NCBI RefSeq assembly: GCF_910591885.1 | Contig: NC_063280.1 | Coordinates: 3,844,001 to 3,908,000, forward strand | From: Bombus terrestris | Lineage: Eukaryota > Arthropoda > Insecta > Hymenoptera > Apidae | Direction of reading: 5' to 3' | DNA length: 64,000 nt | In this document: piece by piece, positions 46,359 to 58,840 of the stretch | Numbering within the stretch: position 1 is the first letter of the stretch | Layout: every line of letters begins with the position of its first letter | The notes under the pieces: model-generated | Databases searched by the model: none | The model's input: the letters and a program-made list of their open reading frames with translations, nothing else | Told to the model about the DNA's origin: nothing | Translations under genes and position numbers: made by a program

Positions 46359-46403
46359 CCGGGGCGACGCTCGACGTCGCGACGAAACGTCGCTCGCCTC
46401 CGG
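46359..46403. repeat. GC-rich two-part hairpin
   Basis: GCGACG (46379-46384), loop AAA, CGTCGC (46388-46393) forms the tip. CCGG/GGCGA (46359-46367) pairs with TCGCC/CCGG (46394-46403) with one bulged T. An 11-base bulge containing the palindrome CGACGTCG sits on the left side. Fifteen pairs in all. Confidence 0.7.
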
Positions 46404-49400
46404 GGACAATCCAGAATTCTATAAAATTAATTATGCGGAACAACGCGTCCGTAATGTCCACTCGTTGTATCGACGGTCGAGCTGACGGTATCCTACGACC
46501 CAATTTCAACTTCGTTTTTCACAGAATAGTATTTTGATAAGTTGATCTGTTTCCTATGAGATCGTTTTAATTTTCAGCTCGTTGAACCATTGCTTTGAAT
46601 TATTGCTCTTTTAAGAAAAATTTTTAAGTAAGTGTCGTTAATTTCGCGCAGGTTTTATAACAATTATCTAATTTCATTCCTCTCTGTTAATTAAAATCGT
46701 CAGTTTTAGAATTAAAAAGTTCTTGAAGTACCAACGTAGTACTTTCACGGTTGCTTCATTTAGAAAATTGTCTAGATGTGCGGAAACGATAACTCGCGAG
46801 TACAAGATGGAACGAATAAGAGAATGTGACATAATTTCATGTTCTAATCCATCCTGTTTAATTTTTAAAAATAGCAAAGTGATTATTTTCTTTTCCATTT
46901 ATCCATGTCCTTAATTTTTTTTCTTTTTTTTTTTATTCTGTACCTTCCTCAAATTATACTATAAAACATTCCACTGATAAATAGAAGACCTATAACACTA
47001 ATTAGCATTCGAATTAAAAATGTCTCCGTTGTTCTCGGTCACAAATTATCAGCAACCGACTTAATGAAGGTTCCAATACGCGCGTGTAACTACACCGAGG
47101 AAATTCGCGCGAAATTTCGTCCTTTCAGCGTTAAACGTTCACGTCGGATGGACATTTTCGGCTCTCGTGAACGGAACTGTCTATTCGATATCGATGTTTA
47201 CCGAAGGATTGAGAACGTAGCTAGAAATGGAAGGTACATATCGCGTGTTTAATCGGTAGAAGCTGCTTAGTCGTACCGCTGGATAATAGGAATCGAATTA
47301 ACGTATGCCCTGTAGATATATTTAATTGTAAGTTTTATCTCTTTAAATCATTTCTACTAATCATTAACAATATTTTCAAACTCTATCTTTGAGTTCTTAT
47401 CGTCATTACATCTAAATTCTACTAACTTTCTACTAACTTTCTGAGAGTTACTGGCACATATACGTATGTATTTGTTTTTCCTTTGTTTCGTTTAAATATG
47501 CAAAGATACAGTAACCATATCTGTGATTTTCAAAAATATTGAATCGAGTAATATTTGTGAATAAATACAAATAAAGAAGAGGAAACAATTATTTTTTTCT
47601 GCGCTTAATAAATTCGTCGTTGAAACGGTGACGACTACAGATGTTATCAAAAACACACTTGTCGTTGTCAAATATTTTCAACCATTCAATTTGTCAACCA
47701 GTATTTTATTAAGAACAAAGAGAAAGAACAAAATAGGTAAGAATCATCTAGTTTGAAAAAATTAGGGTAATATGCATCTTGATCATACCCAGTCACGTGC
47801 GTGTACATTATTCTTCTCAGGAGTTCCAACATATTCTTCACGGTATCAAACGAAGAAATAGATTTTAAATAAATATAATTAGAAAGTTAAACGAATTATC
47901 TTAATTAAATAAAGAGAAAGATAGCAACCAGAATGAAAAAACTTCAGGTTCCCAATTTTTATTGAATTTGTAGAAAAGCTACGATCCACGGATTTTCTAA
48001 TTCATTCGAAGTTATCGAGAAACTTTTGCGAGAAACAGAGGCTTTGCGAACACAAGGCAGTTCGATTTCCTGGCTCCGTCGAAGGCAACAATTAATCGAT
48101 ACAACGGGCCACGATTAATCAAACTCGCCGCGCTTCCTAAATCCATTATTGCCGGCTCGATCAGCCGATTTCCACGGGCCGCTTCGAAGTGGAACGCGGC
48201 TCCGTGAAAAAGAAAGTGTACTCGTTTCTCGAGCGGGCCGGTGCGCGTTCCGCGACGTTCGATCGATCGATCCAGCCACGGATATCTATTCGCTGCCAAT
48301 TACCGCTACAGAAACAAGTGCTTTCATAGTGGAAAGCCGTGATTTCGCGGATAATTACGCGCATTTGTTGCGATCGCCAGAGAAAAATTGAACGATAGTT
48401 TACTTCAGTTAATTTGTTATACTATTACTTGCATGATTTACGGTACAGACAAAGATTCTTCAAAATCTACTGACTCTAACATTCTAACAAAAATTTAATA
48501 AGATTAAGAGACAATTTGATTGCCAAAAGTTTCTTCAATGTTCAAATCCACGAAAGTAACGAAGAAAAACGGACTCTTTCATTCCGAAATTGTTATTTAT
48601 CTGTAAGTTGTCTATAAGCCTTGACAAAATGAAACAATCTGACTTTATTTAATTTTTTAATAATATCGTATAAATGTTATATCTAAGAATTATTTGATTA
48701 TTTGACCTTCGATAGTTCAATTTATTCAATCGTTCGACTAATATTTCATATTCTGTAACCACGAAATTTCTTATCACCTATAACACCATTTTAGCCACCA
48801 AGCGAGCGAATCTGTGGAATTTCAATTGGAAAACGTGTTAACCCCTTTATATCGTATTTTTTCTAGATCACGCTGCGCAACTGAAATTCATCGCAAAGCG
48901 TCACAGTCACTTGTCTCCCGGAACTGTAATTTTTCAGATAATTACGCGTGATATACAGCCGGCTGGCACGCGATCTTACGAGTAACGCGTAACGTCGAGC
49001 AATTAGTTTTATTGACGTGAATCACACTGCGTTCTAACGTTATCAAATTGTAGCTTTATTGAAGTCCCGATACCCGATAACCCAATACGTCGATTAGAGA
49101 TAGTTAGCAATAATTAATAACGAAGCTTATCGATATCGCCGGGCAATAAAATCGGACGATGGAACGAAGCACGGTTTTAATATCCTCTACCCTTTCTGCT
49201 GTACATTCTGATCAATTGATATGCCAGCGTGAAGTTATGTCTCGCGGCTAACACGGCTTTCTATTATCATGTACCGCTTTAATAGCCGGCATTCGTCTTT
49301 TCACCTCTGCTATTCTCGCCCCATGCCACTTTCAAAGGAATTCTTTACGACGCCAAAGTGTTTTTCTTACATCTTATCTTTTTCCTTTTAGGCTAATGAT

Positions 49401-49650
49401 AAATTGGTATGCTGATTTTTCATCACCTTGGTATCAATACTTTTAACTAGACTCCTTATGAGAAAACGATACTGTCAGCAAGAAGATTGACAAGATAGCA
49501 ATTTATAGTAATCTTACTTGCTTAAATGTTATTAACTCATGGATATTAAAACGAAGAAGAATTCAGAATGAGCAATCTCTCGTTTCTTTATTTATCTCTG
49601 TATCAATTGTTTCTTTGCCATCGAAATTTTTTGTATTCTGATACGAAAAC
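46404..49650. other. noncoding DNA, no gene seen
   Basis: AT-rich apart from a GC island at 48100-48370 with overlapping unrecognised open frames on both strands. A T-rich run occurs at 46913-46937. No transposon, RNA gene or exon recognised. Confidence 0.55.
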
Positions 49651-49652
49651 TA

Positions 49653-49733
49653 TTGGACTGGCAACTAAGTGATTGCGGATTTTGTCAATACCACCTAATG
49701 ACAAAATCCGCAATCATTTAGTTGCCAACCCAA
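49653..49733. mobile_element. 81-bp palindromic mariner-derived MITE
   Basis: The two halves are inverted repeats of about 35 bases with few mismatches: the left end runs TTGGACTGGCAACTAAGTGA into TTGCGGATTTTGTCA, and the right end, read in reverse complement, runs TTGGGTTGGCAACTAAATGA into the same TTGCGGATTTTGTCA. Only about ten bases separate them. TA flanks both sides (49651-49652, 49734-49735). The GGTTGGCAACTAAGT-type end is characteristic of insect mariner elements, so this is an internally deleted derivative with no transposase. Transcribed, it would fold into one long hairpin. Confidence 0.92.
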
Positions 49734-49735
49734 TA

Positions 49736-50470
49736 CACCATCGACTTCCCAGTGGCAATTTTTAATAATCTTTTAACAGCCGCTAGCTTTTCCTCGAAAG
49801 GATTTGAGCAAGTCGCGCTCGCTGAGTCCTGGCCAAATTTTCCAAATTCTTCTATCGAAAGGAACGTGCCATACCGTTCGTGATCGCGTTCTTCGTTTTG
49901 CAGAGCATCGACAGGGAAAAGACGAGCGACGGAGGCGAGGTAGCGAAAAAGTTTCGCAAAGTGACAACGACGTGGTATCGCGTGACCGAGAGTCCGGTCG
50001 GCGGGGTGAAAAGAAGGGACGTGGAATTTGAATGGCGCATAAAAATGAGATGTTTAGATGAAAACAAGGAGATAAGCGAGCACGAGGGAACGGACGGCGG
50101 CCATTTAAATTGTAATTTTCAGCAGCGGGGCCCTCTATACGAGGGCTCGCGTGTACGTAATGTATGCGCATCTCAAGACGTGGAACGTTCCACCTTTACA
50201 CGCCAGCAATACTGCGTAACCTCCCTGTGGCAGTATGTTGCTGCGATCGTGGCGAGCCGCGCCGGAAGTAAAGGATGATGAAATCTACCTAGGTCTCGCT
50301 CGATTTTGTCCTCCATGGCCGTTTATTTCTCCTCATCGTCATCGATAATGTTCGATTCAATGCGAACTTTCCATGTTTCAAATGGCAATTGCTTCGTTTA
50401 CGACCTTCTTTTCATAAATATAGACCTGTAGTAGTATAGTCGTATCTCGATTATGATTCTTCCTTGTATG
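49736..50470. other. GC-richer noncoding DNA with unrecognised open frames
   Basis: Open frames of 132 codons exist on both strands (49773-50171 minus, 49880-50278 plus). Neither resembles a known family; their overlap in opposite directions argues for composition. GCCCTC/GAGGGC near 50129-50146 forms a small hairpin. Confidence 0.4.
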
Positions 50471-50472
50471 TA

Positions 50473-50683
50473 TTAGGTTGTCCGAAAAGTGTCTTTCTTT
50501 TACAGACACGTCTTTTACAACGACGCACCTTTATACAAACATGAAACCTAATCTGTCGAACGTTGTAATTTTTATTTTTATAGAACAAAATGGATCGTAC
50601 GTGATTCGATAAAATAATATAAAACGGAAAATGTGCATCCATTATTTCCTTATAAAACGAAAGAAACTTTTCGGACGACCTAA
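50473..50683 (+). mobile_element. mariner-type MITE, family A, copy 3
   Basis: 211 bp with TA at 50471-50472 and 50684-50685, in the same orientation as the copies at 25.4-25.9 kb. Length matches copy 2, with scattered substitutions (for example CCGAAAAG for CCGGAAAG, and GATCGTACGTGATTCG for GATCATACGTAATTCG). It is an independent insertion about 25 kb away, so the family has been mobile. Confidence 0.87.
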
Positions 50684-50685
50684 TA

Positions 50686-53600
50686 TTTTAAGATATAGTA
50701 AACTTAGTCTTGGTCAAAGCGGTTTTCCGATCAGAATTATTGGTCTCAAAGGAAAAGATATTTTTCTACATATCGTTATTGTTTGGGTTTCGGGAAACGA
50801 GAAACTTGAAAAGTCGTTAAAAACGAATACCTGGAGTATTTAAAATTAAACGACTTCATTGAACTTAATTGAGATCCTGGAGTAAATAGCAATGAATATA
50901 GGTAGTAAATTATAAAGTATCGCCATTTTTATTTTAAACGTATCCTGTATTCTAATATATTCGAACATTTGAATATTTTTGATATCTTAGAAGCGTCTAA
51001 AGACTTATGAACGACATAGGCACGATGAAAGTAGACGAATAAAATCAGTTGAGTGAAACTTATGGTCAACGAAAGAAGGAAAAGGTGTTGAGATTGATGG
51101 TTTACGCGTAACGTCCGATAATATTCCTTTTTATGCCGGAGACTTCGTTCTAGAATTTATCAGAATTTGATTATCGCGGTGAAGCGAACGGCAAAAAAGA
51201 CGAGTATTATTTATGGAGCAGGCCGATATGCCGCGGAAGCGTTCTAATTAAAATCGAAAATGCAAGTCACGCGGCTGATTAATCGCCGAGCGGTGTTCGA
51301 CTGTACCTTACGTGCAATCTCAGAGCCTAAAAAAAATTACGTTCAATTATGTCTCTGTCAGGTCTAGCACGGCTGGTTATCGCGACCGTATCGCGTACCG
51401 TTATCCGATCTTATTTTCCCTTCTTCCGATCGTGCTGCTTTCGCCGTTCAATGCGGAAGAATGATCAACGAATGAGATTTCCTATGAATTTAAAGCTCTA
51501 CGAGCAAAATAAAGCGAAGTACACGAATACCGAATGGAAAAGCCATGACAAGTTTCTGTTCATTTTTTCACTCTTATGTCACTTGAGTAACTGGAAAGAA
51601 GTAGCCTTTATGAAAGAATCGAAAAAGGGAATAATAATAAATTAATAATTTTGAATATATACGAAATTCGAAGAAATACGGCTTGTATTTTTAATCTGTA
51701 CCCTTCAAATAGAAAGAAACAAAATTTCTACGTAACAATAAGAATATTACACGTATTTGACAAATTAAGAATACCATAATAATCAGGTTAATATAGAATA
51801 AACAAGTAAATAAGTAAATTGACGATAAGAAAATTATTCAAGGAGAAGATACATTTTTACCAACATTTTTCAAACTTTTTTTAACTTGTATATAAAAAGT
51901 TTGTACGTGGCATGAAGTCGTTTGGAAAACTGACTACGAGGAACGAACGTCTGCGAGAATTTCTCGAGGCTCCACTTTATATAAAGACTCGGGATCATCG
52001 TAAACGCGTGTGATGCGGGTGGACTGTGACGAGGTTGACCCTGGAGGCGTCATTTCATTTTAGAGTATGTTTCTTTAAAAACGCTGCTTTTCCGTCACGC
52101 GTTGCACCTAACCGTCGTATTTCCCGGTTTAGTATCGTCATTTTGCATGGCAACGACCTCGCAGACCTAACACGACGCTGACGACAGCGCTCGACATTGT
52201 GAAATGTTATCATTCCATGATAACCGTAAAGAAAATCGACGCAAATTCGCACACATGACGCTCTCAGACGTATTATTATATAATTATTATGCAGTCGTAA
52301 AACGTAGAACTTGTTGCGATTAAGTTTGTGACAGCGCCATTATAAACGTCGTTAAAACGAAAAGAAATTCTAATTTTAAGATTCGATACCGCTTGTCATC
52401 TCCATAAATTTATGGGGCGTCTTATCTTCAGCGTTCTGTTCTCGAGTCTTGTTCAAATCGATCAAACAAAGAAAATTAAACGGTGTGAAGTTTAGGAAAG
52501 TTCTGGAGTAGAACAACCATACGTTTGAAATTTGCGCTTATTCCGTTAAACAAGCCTGGTACAATCGATGGGTTTCCGGTTGAAAGTTCGCACAGTTCAT
52601 TCTATTAAACAAGCTCGGTACAATGAACACGTTTCACGAAGCAAAAAGGCGAAATACAACAGATGCTTGGCAATCCAGTGAAAAGGGGCGATCCATAACG
52701 AGCGTCGGACCGTCCGGTTTCCGAAATGCAGCTACTGAATAAAATTCCAATATTTATGAGGCGGCTCATTTCATGCAAAACGCATCCCGGAAATTTACAT
52801 TCCACTTTTTCCCGTATTTTTATAAATTACTCGATGCGTCCGAGGGGCTAGTGTACGCGAGCACGAGCGCGGATCGCGCTTCCCATCGATGCTCACCGAT
52901 TCGCAGATAAAAATTGAAAACATTATTTCTGTTTCGTTTATTATTTGAAATACCATCGTGCCCGCTTATTTGGAACGTCGTTTCACGTGCCTCGATACGT
53001 TCCCACGCTGCGCTTCGGTTTCGGTAAATGTTGCAATTTGCAAATGTAATCACGCGTTCCGCCATAGAAACATATTCCATCGAAACTCCACCGAATATTA
53101 ATATTAACCGTTTAATCGTTGCGTAAGTTTCAAGTCGTTTTACATTTTTATCTTCTAAACATATTTAAATTTTCCCCTTTAAATTTATTTCCTATTATGT
53201 TTGCACACTTTTTTCTCCCTATGTTATCTAATTGCAAATCGCTCCGAAAAATACAGTAACGCAGTTAACGCGTTAAAGAAAGAGGCCGTAACATAAATTT
53301 AATACTCGATGACGATATAAATAACTTTCAGCGCGATTTTAACTAAATAAGCATAATGGAGATTACGATAACAATATCCTGGCAAATATGCTGAATTTTA
53401 TTGAGAAACGTATTCGTGGACAAGAAAACAACTTTCGGTCAACAGCGAACGAGGATCTCCCACGGACGAGGCACGGGCACAATAAACGTACGCATAGAAT
53501 AATTGGCTGTAAAGTTGCACGAGACGCGGAGTAAAAGACGCCGAGGGAGGACGTGGAACAGGGCAGAAGAGGGTTACGAAGCGGATGACGAAGGAACAAG

Positions 53601-53763
53601 GTCTAGCCTCCCCTTTCCGTGACTCGTGCGTTCAGAAAATCCTGTTTCCAACCAACGTCGTAAATTTCTCCGAATATTTTATTGTGTGACGATTTTTATG
53701 GTAATTGTCATTATAAATTTGCGAGGATTATTTATGCTGGCTTCGTATAAAGAACGTTATTGG
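50686..53763. other. noncoding DNA, no gene seen
   Basis: AT-rich with GC-moderate patches (51100-51480, 51950-52240, 52600-53060). The 98-codon frame at 51349-51645 is not recognisable. No RNA gene or transposon seen. Confidence 0.55.
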
Positions 53764-53790
53764 AGAAGAAGGAGGAGGAGGAGGAGGCGG
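53764..53790 (+). repeat. (GGA)n microsatellite
   Basis: GAAGAA followed by five to six GGA units, in a purine-rich stretch that continues to about 53835. Confidence 0.93.
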
Positions 53791-53839
53791 TTGAAGAGCG
53801 GACGAGAGGAGATTGAGAGAGGAGAGTGAGGAAGATTTT

Positions 53840-56690
53840 ATTCCACGCGTCAGTCGAAGTTCAGAGATCGCTGGGCGTAAATCAGAGCATCGACGAAAGG
53901 TTCGACGCACTCTTTAACTGGTCCTCGAGATTGCCCGCTGAGAAATTCATTAAGAACCCTTCGTTAATGGCGCCATCGTAAGGAAAATTTATAAGTGTTT
54001 CGCTTTTACGTGGACACGCGTTCTACGTGGAATTGGACATAGCTAATAACGCTTTACCATCGATTTACTGGACAAACAGTCGCATCCTCGATTCATCTCT
54101 GAATATCTTTAAAAATACGAAGCGTTTTTAGATGAATTCATTGGTAGAAAGTCGATTGAATGGTCCGTGGAATTATACGTTTTTTCATCAGAATCTTATT
54201 TATTTCAATAACGTTTCTTCCATCATATCATATTCTCGCTACCTTCCTTGTTTTTCTAAGGCATTTTATCGAAACGCATAGAAACAAAAATGCAATAGTT
54301 GCATAACCAATAGACAACTGAAACGCTGTAATACATACATATATGTACGCGTCATTAACAGCGAAAGTGTTAAGCGGTGAAAGTGGATAGATTGCAATGG
54401 CGCTTGAAAATTACTAATTTCCGGAAAACGATCATTACTTCAACTTTAGCTAATTATCTACAACCGAGTATTCCGTATTCCTCGTAACGAACAGTTACAC
54501 AAGCTTCTTACAAGCCAAACGTTCGGATAATTCATGTCGGCTAATAAACTTCTAGCAATTTTATTTAACACATTAATACAGCGCATATTAATATTCAATA
54601 CACGCTGTACGCATCAGCCTGATGATTGGTCAGGATCATTTTTTCTCCGATACAATTTCAGTCGTAATTATAATTCAACTGATATGACGCAACGATTGTG
54701 ACGGAGGATCGAAGCGGAGCACGCTTTCATCGAGGAAAAGTGAATCGCGGCACGGTAATTTAGCCGAGGGGGCAGAGGACGCAATTACACCGTGCTAGAT
54801 TTGTCGTTACATTATGCGGCAGGGCCAATTAATTTCTCAAGCGGGCTGCCATTATACGCCGGCCCGGTCTAAGCGTCGTCGCGATATATAATATGGAAGG
54901 CGCGTTAATTAAAATCCTCCGGCTCTATGCACTCTAACTTCGGCTTATCTTATCGGGGAAAACTAACAGCGACGTCGGCTGGCCGCCGGAAGAATAGACA
55001 ATATAATTATCCCGCACCGCCTAACATTAATATCGCCTCTACGTGACGCTAATTCATACGTGTGTACGTTTACGCGGCCGTACCAAACCTCCTATTCTCA
55101 TTATGACGTCGAAATCATCGACTTGGCTTTCAGTTCGTCTCGTTAAAAAGTATAATCACAAAATAGTAAAGAAGAAAACGCGAGCAAATATATGCAAAGT
55201 GTTTCCTTTATCTCGACAAATCGAAATATCTCGCAAATATCTCTTATCAAAAAAAAAATGTTAATAAAATTTGTTTGATTCGGAGGAGGGCGGGGGGTTC
55301 ATCAGTGGCGCAAATTATTATTTGTTATAGTTGACAGATACAAGTTAAAATATCTGCTAAACTGATAGTTTTTCAACATAAATAGATTAATCATTTTTCA
55401 CCTTAAAATCTCCTCCATTACTTCAGCTGCAAAAAAATAATTGGCACTGTATGATGGTACGAATAATTTCTGTGAACACATTTTTTTGCTAGGACCAATC
55501 ATTTACGAGATATCTCGATTTTTCGAGATAAAGAAAACATCTTGTATGTAGGAAAACGTGAAATTTCAAGCACACCAGTTAATACTTTAAGCTGTAACTT
55601 GGGCTGTTTTTTAGTCCATGAAGAGAAAGCGGCAGACATTTGGGGTGCCATAAATTAGATTCTTCTCGGTACTATCGATTAAATGTTCAAAGAAATATCG
55701 AGGATGAATAGAGGATGAGAAGTAAAAACAGGAATAGGATTTAATTGGCTATCGCAAACATCTAAAGGAGAAATAAGTTGATTATAAACAACTCCGATTA
55801 TAAATTCTCCTTATATCAATACGTTTTTATAGCGTAGTTTCACAAAAAAGAGACATAGAGGAGGAATAGGATTAGTTCGAAAACTGCGCATAACTTCCAT
55901 TTTACGATACCTAAGCTCCGAATCTTACGCATCAAAAGAGAAAATAAACGAGAAATAGCGAAGAGAGGGAAAGAAAGACAGCGTAAATCAAGCTGGTAGC
56001 AGAAGCTGGTCCCAGAGCCCGATGTAAAGGGGAAAACAGACTAAAGAGTATAAAGGAAGAAGATAGGGGCAACTAAATGATCTCATTAACACATTCCTGG
56101 GCGTCCAGGCTCGCCATGTGTCAACCGAACTCAACCTTACCCCTTCGAAACACTTCGAGAACGACGACGTTGACGACCACACGACTGTCATGTAAATAAT
56201 CTGTTGCTTAGACGCTGAAACGAACGAACATCGAGTATACTGCTCTATTTTCTCTGCGTGGAAGACATCGGCAGTCTTTTTGTGGTCCATTGTGAGTCAG
56301 TCAAGTCAGCTTTATTCGTTGATTTTCCTTTGTTCGAAGAGGGGAGATGGAAGAAGGGGTTGTTCGTTCGAAACAATTCACGAGGATTCGTAGATCGATT
56401 TCAATCGTAGAGAAACAATAGGGTGCGTTTCACACGGATCTCGTGGCCTTTTTGTTCCCTGTCCGGTGCGTTTTTATCCGATTATACGCGCATACGAGCA
56501 GTATCGTCTTTGGCGCAATAAATTTGCTGGCGAAGCTCGCGCGGAAGAGAGTGAATATCGGTTGGTGACAAATGCCGCCGGTCCGAGGGCGATTCTCTAA
56601 GTCGAATCAAGACACATCGCGCTCGTAACTTACAATTTAGTTATCGAAACGGTTACGTAATCGTACGTCATCGGATTCCAGTAAATCTTA
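53840..56690. other. noncoding DNA, no gene seen
   Basis: Contains a G-rich run near 55283-55298 and, just after, an AT-rich stretch (55300-55660) of different texture that might be an old unclassified repeat. TATCTCGA (55511-55518) pairs with TCGAGATA (55523-55530). No termini or target duplications were found to prove an insertion. Open frames are short and unrecognised. Confidence 0.5.
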
Positions 56691-56799
56691 TTTACAGCGT
56701 GCGCATGGCCTCCTTCTCTTTCTCTCGTTTTCTCTCTCCTCCTCCCGTTTCGGGACACGAGCTACATAGAGGCCTGTTAAAAAAATAATATTTCACGTC

Positions 56800-56930
56800 G
56801 GAACTTCGGTCGAAAGCGAATTTGCGTAGAAAAAAAGGGGCAGAGAGAAAGAGAGGAGGGGAGAAATGTAGGGAAAGAGGGAAGGTAAAAGGGTGGTGGA
56901 GAGCGGGCAAGGGGGATTGGAAGCTTTAAA
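56800..56930 (+). repeat. purine-rich tract
   Basis: G/A-rich plus strand of about 130 bases. The minus-strand frame at 56692-56910 is its Leu/Phe/Ser-rich shadow. Confidence 0.65.
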
Positions 56931-58443
56931 TCATGCAACTTTTATCCGAAACATTTTTTCCATTCCACCATTGGCTCACGATCGAGTGGCTGTAATACAG
57001 GTGGACAGACCGTGCACGTGTAGTCGCAGGATCGCGACTACATTTCATCCCGGAGGATATAAATTTTAATGCATTTTGCGCGACTACGTTGTAAATGCAA
57101 GACAAACAACTAGAAAAACTGTGCGCCCGCGATGGCCTTCGTGCGACCATACGGTTGTCTCGATTATCCGACGAGAGCGATTTGGCATCGGATTTCTAAC
57201 GATAAGTCGGTCACTGGTAACTGTCGTACGAAACACGTAAAAAAAGAAGCGAAATGGGTAAAAAGAAATTAATTGATGAGTTAGTATGTGGCTCGTGTGG
57301 GGTTAACATTCCGCGTTTGATGGAACACGTACTTGTGTGTGAAATTTCGAGAGTAGGAAACCAGGCGATAGGAGATTCGATATAGCAGCGACTGTATCGT
57401 TCGACTATCGTTCGAATTATTTAATAAATCCGTAGTTATCGTATCGCGACTGATATTACAAATGAATATATCTACATCTAGAAAAAAAAACTACGAATAG
57501 AGAGGGAGAAAAGTTGCAAAGAAGCGTACTTTATGATCGCGCGAAGAAGAATATTTTTATTGTGAAAGTTTCCAATAAAGACGTCTCCTATCTCGTTACA
57601 GATAACGAAGTCGTTAGCCAAGGAATTTAACAATCCAAAACTCGCAATTACAACATGAAATTATACAAAAACTTCCACAGATGGAAGTTGAAACGGTGAA
57701 AGAATTTTTATGAATTTCGCGTTATAGTTGCGCGTAAATATCGACGTTGGAATTACGAGCGACTTATCTTGGTCATTCCGACTGTTAAAGTAAAAGACAA
57801 TAAGCGTATATGATACATGTATACGCGTAAAAAAATTAATACAAGACAGACAAACAGTAAAAGATGAAATAGCTTTGTAGATTAGAACAAGGGAAGGGAA
57901 TGAGTACGAATGGTACTCTTTAGGAAGAAAAGCATCGTCGAACAAAAGAGGACTCGAAGAATTCAAATTTAACGAAGAAGAATGCATGAAGAATTCAATA
58001 TCAAAGTTGGATGTACCCATGATTCCTGAGTCATGTAATCTTTTCGCTACGCAACTCCTGCGAAGCCTGGGAATCACAAGGGTGGGAACAGGCTGCTAGC
58101 GAGAAGTATAGGTGAAAGAGGTGCGCGTGGACAATTCAGAGAAATCTTTCAGGATACAATAAATCCAGACCAGCACGGGATCCAATATGCAACGAACGGG
58201 GAAGAACGCGTCATGAATTTTTCTCAAAATCGCTTATTTTCGGACACGATGATTTAAAACGTTTATTACGATTTACCATGAATCGACTTTTTAATAAATA
58301 CTAGTTTCTTCCATAGGTGGATAGTACATTTTCCTACTTGAAATTGAAAGAAATAAGCGAATTATATTCGATGTAAACTGTCGTATTAAACAAATCGCTA
58401 CTTTACTTCTTCACAAATCACTGTAAGCTTGTTTCGACCGTTC
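56931..58443. other. AT-rich noncoding DNA, no gene seen
   Basis: A 138-codon minus-strand frame (57661-58077) is Ser/Phe/Ile-rich without domains. An acceptor-like ATCTCGTTACAG ends at 57601. Nothing else stands out. Confidence 0.5.
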
Positions 58444-58457
58444 TAGATAGATAGATA
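58444..58457 (+). repeat. short (TAGA)n microsatellite
   Basis: Three and a half TAGA units. Confidence 0.85.
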
Positions 58458-58806
58458 TAAGTTGATAGAATAATTAAGATCTCGATTGATAGACAAAGTT
58501 ACTGTGCAGAGTACGCAACGTAAGTCTATATGGTGACGGATCAAAAAATGTAAAAGAACTGAACTTTCTGTGAAGATAATGCTATGGAGGAAAGCTTGTG
58601 ATGAGTGGGTCTAAGGACACGAGATAAGCTGATAAGCTGTTAAGGACAAGTTTTCATTAGGAGAGTAAGGGAAATAGACTTCGCTGTCAATTGGTTAATT
58701 TACCAGGTTGGTGGCGTACGGCCTGGTTTGTATAGAGAGTCACTGGACGTAACAAAGCTATACCATAAATTTTCATCTTACATCTTCCCTCCCTAACTAT
58801 ACTCAA

Positions 58807-58840
58807 AACTATATAACTATATAACTATAACTATATAACT
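58807..58840 (+). repeat. ACTATATA-type tandem repeat
   Basis: Four imperfect copies of ACTATATA or ACTATA in a row. Confidence 0.85.
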
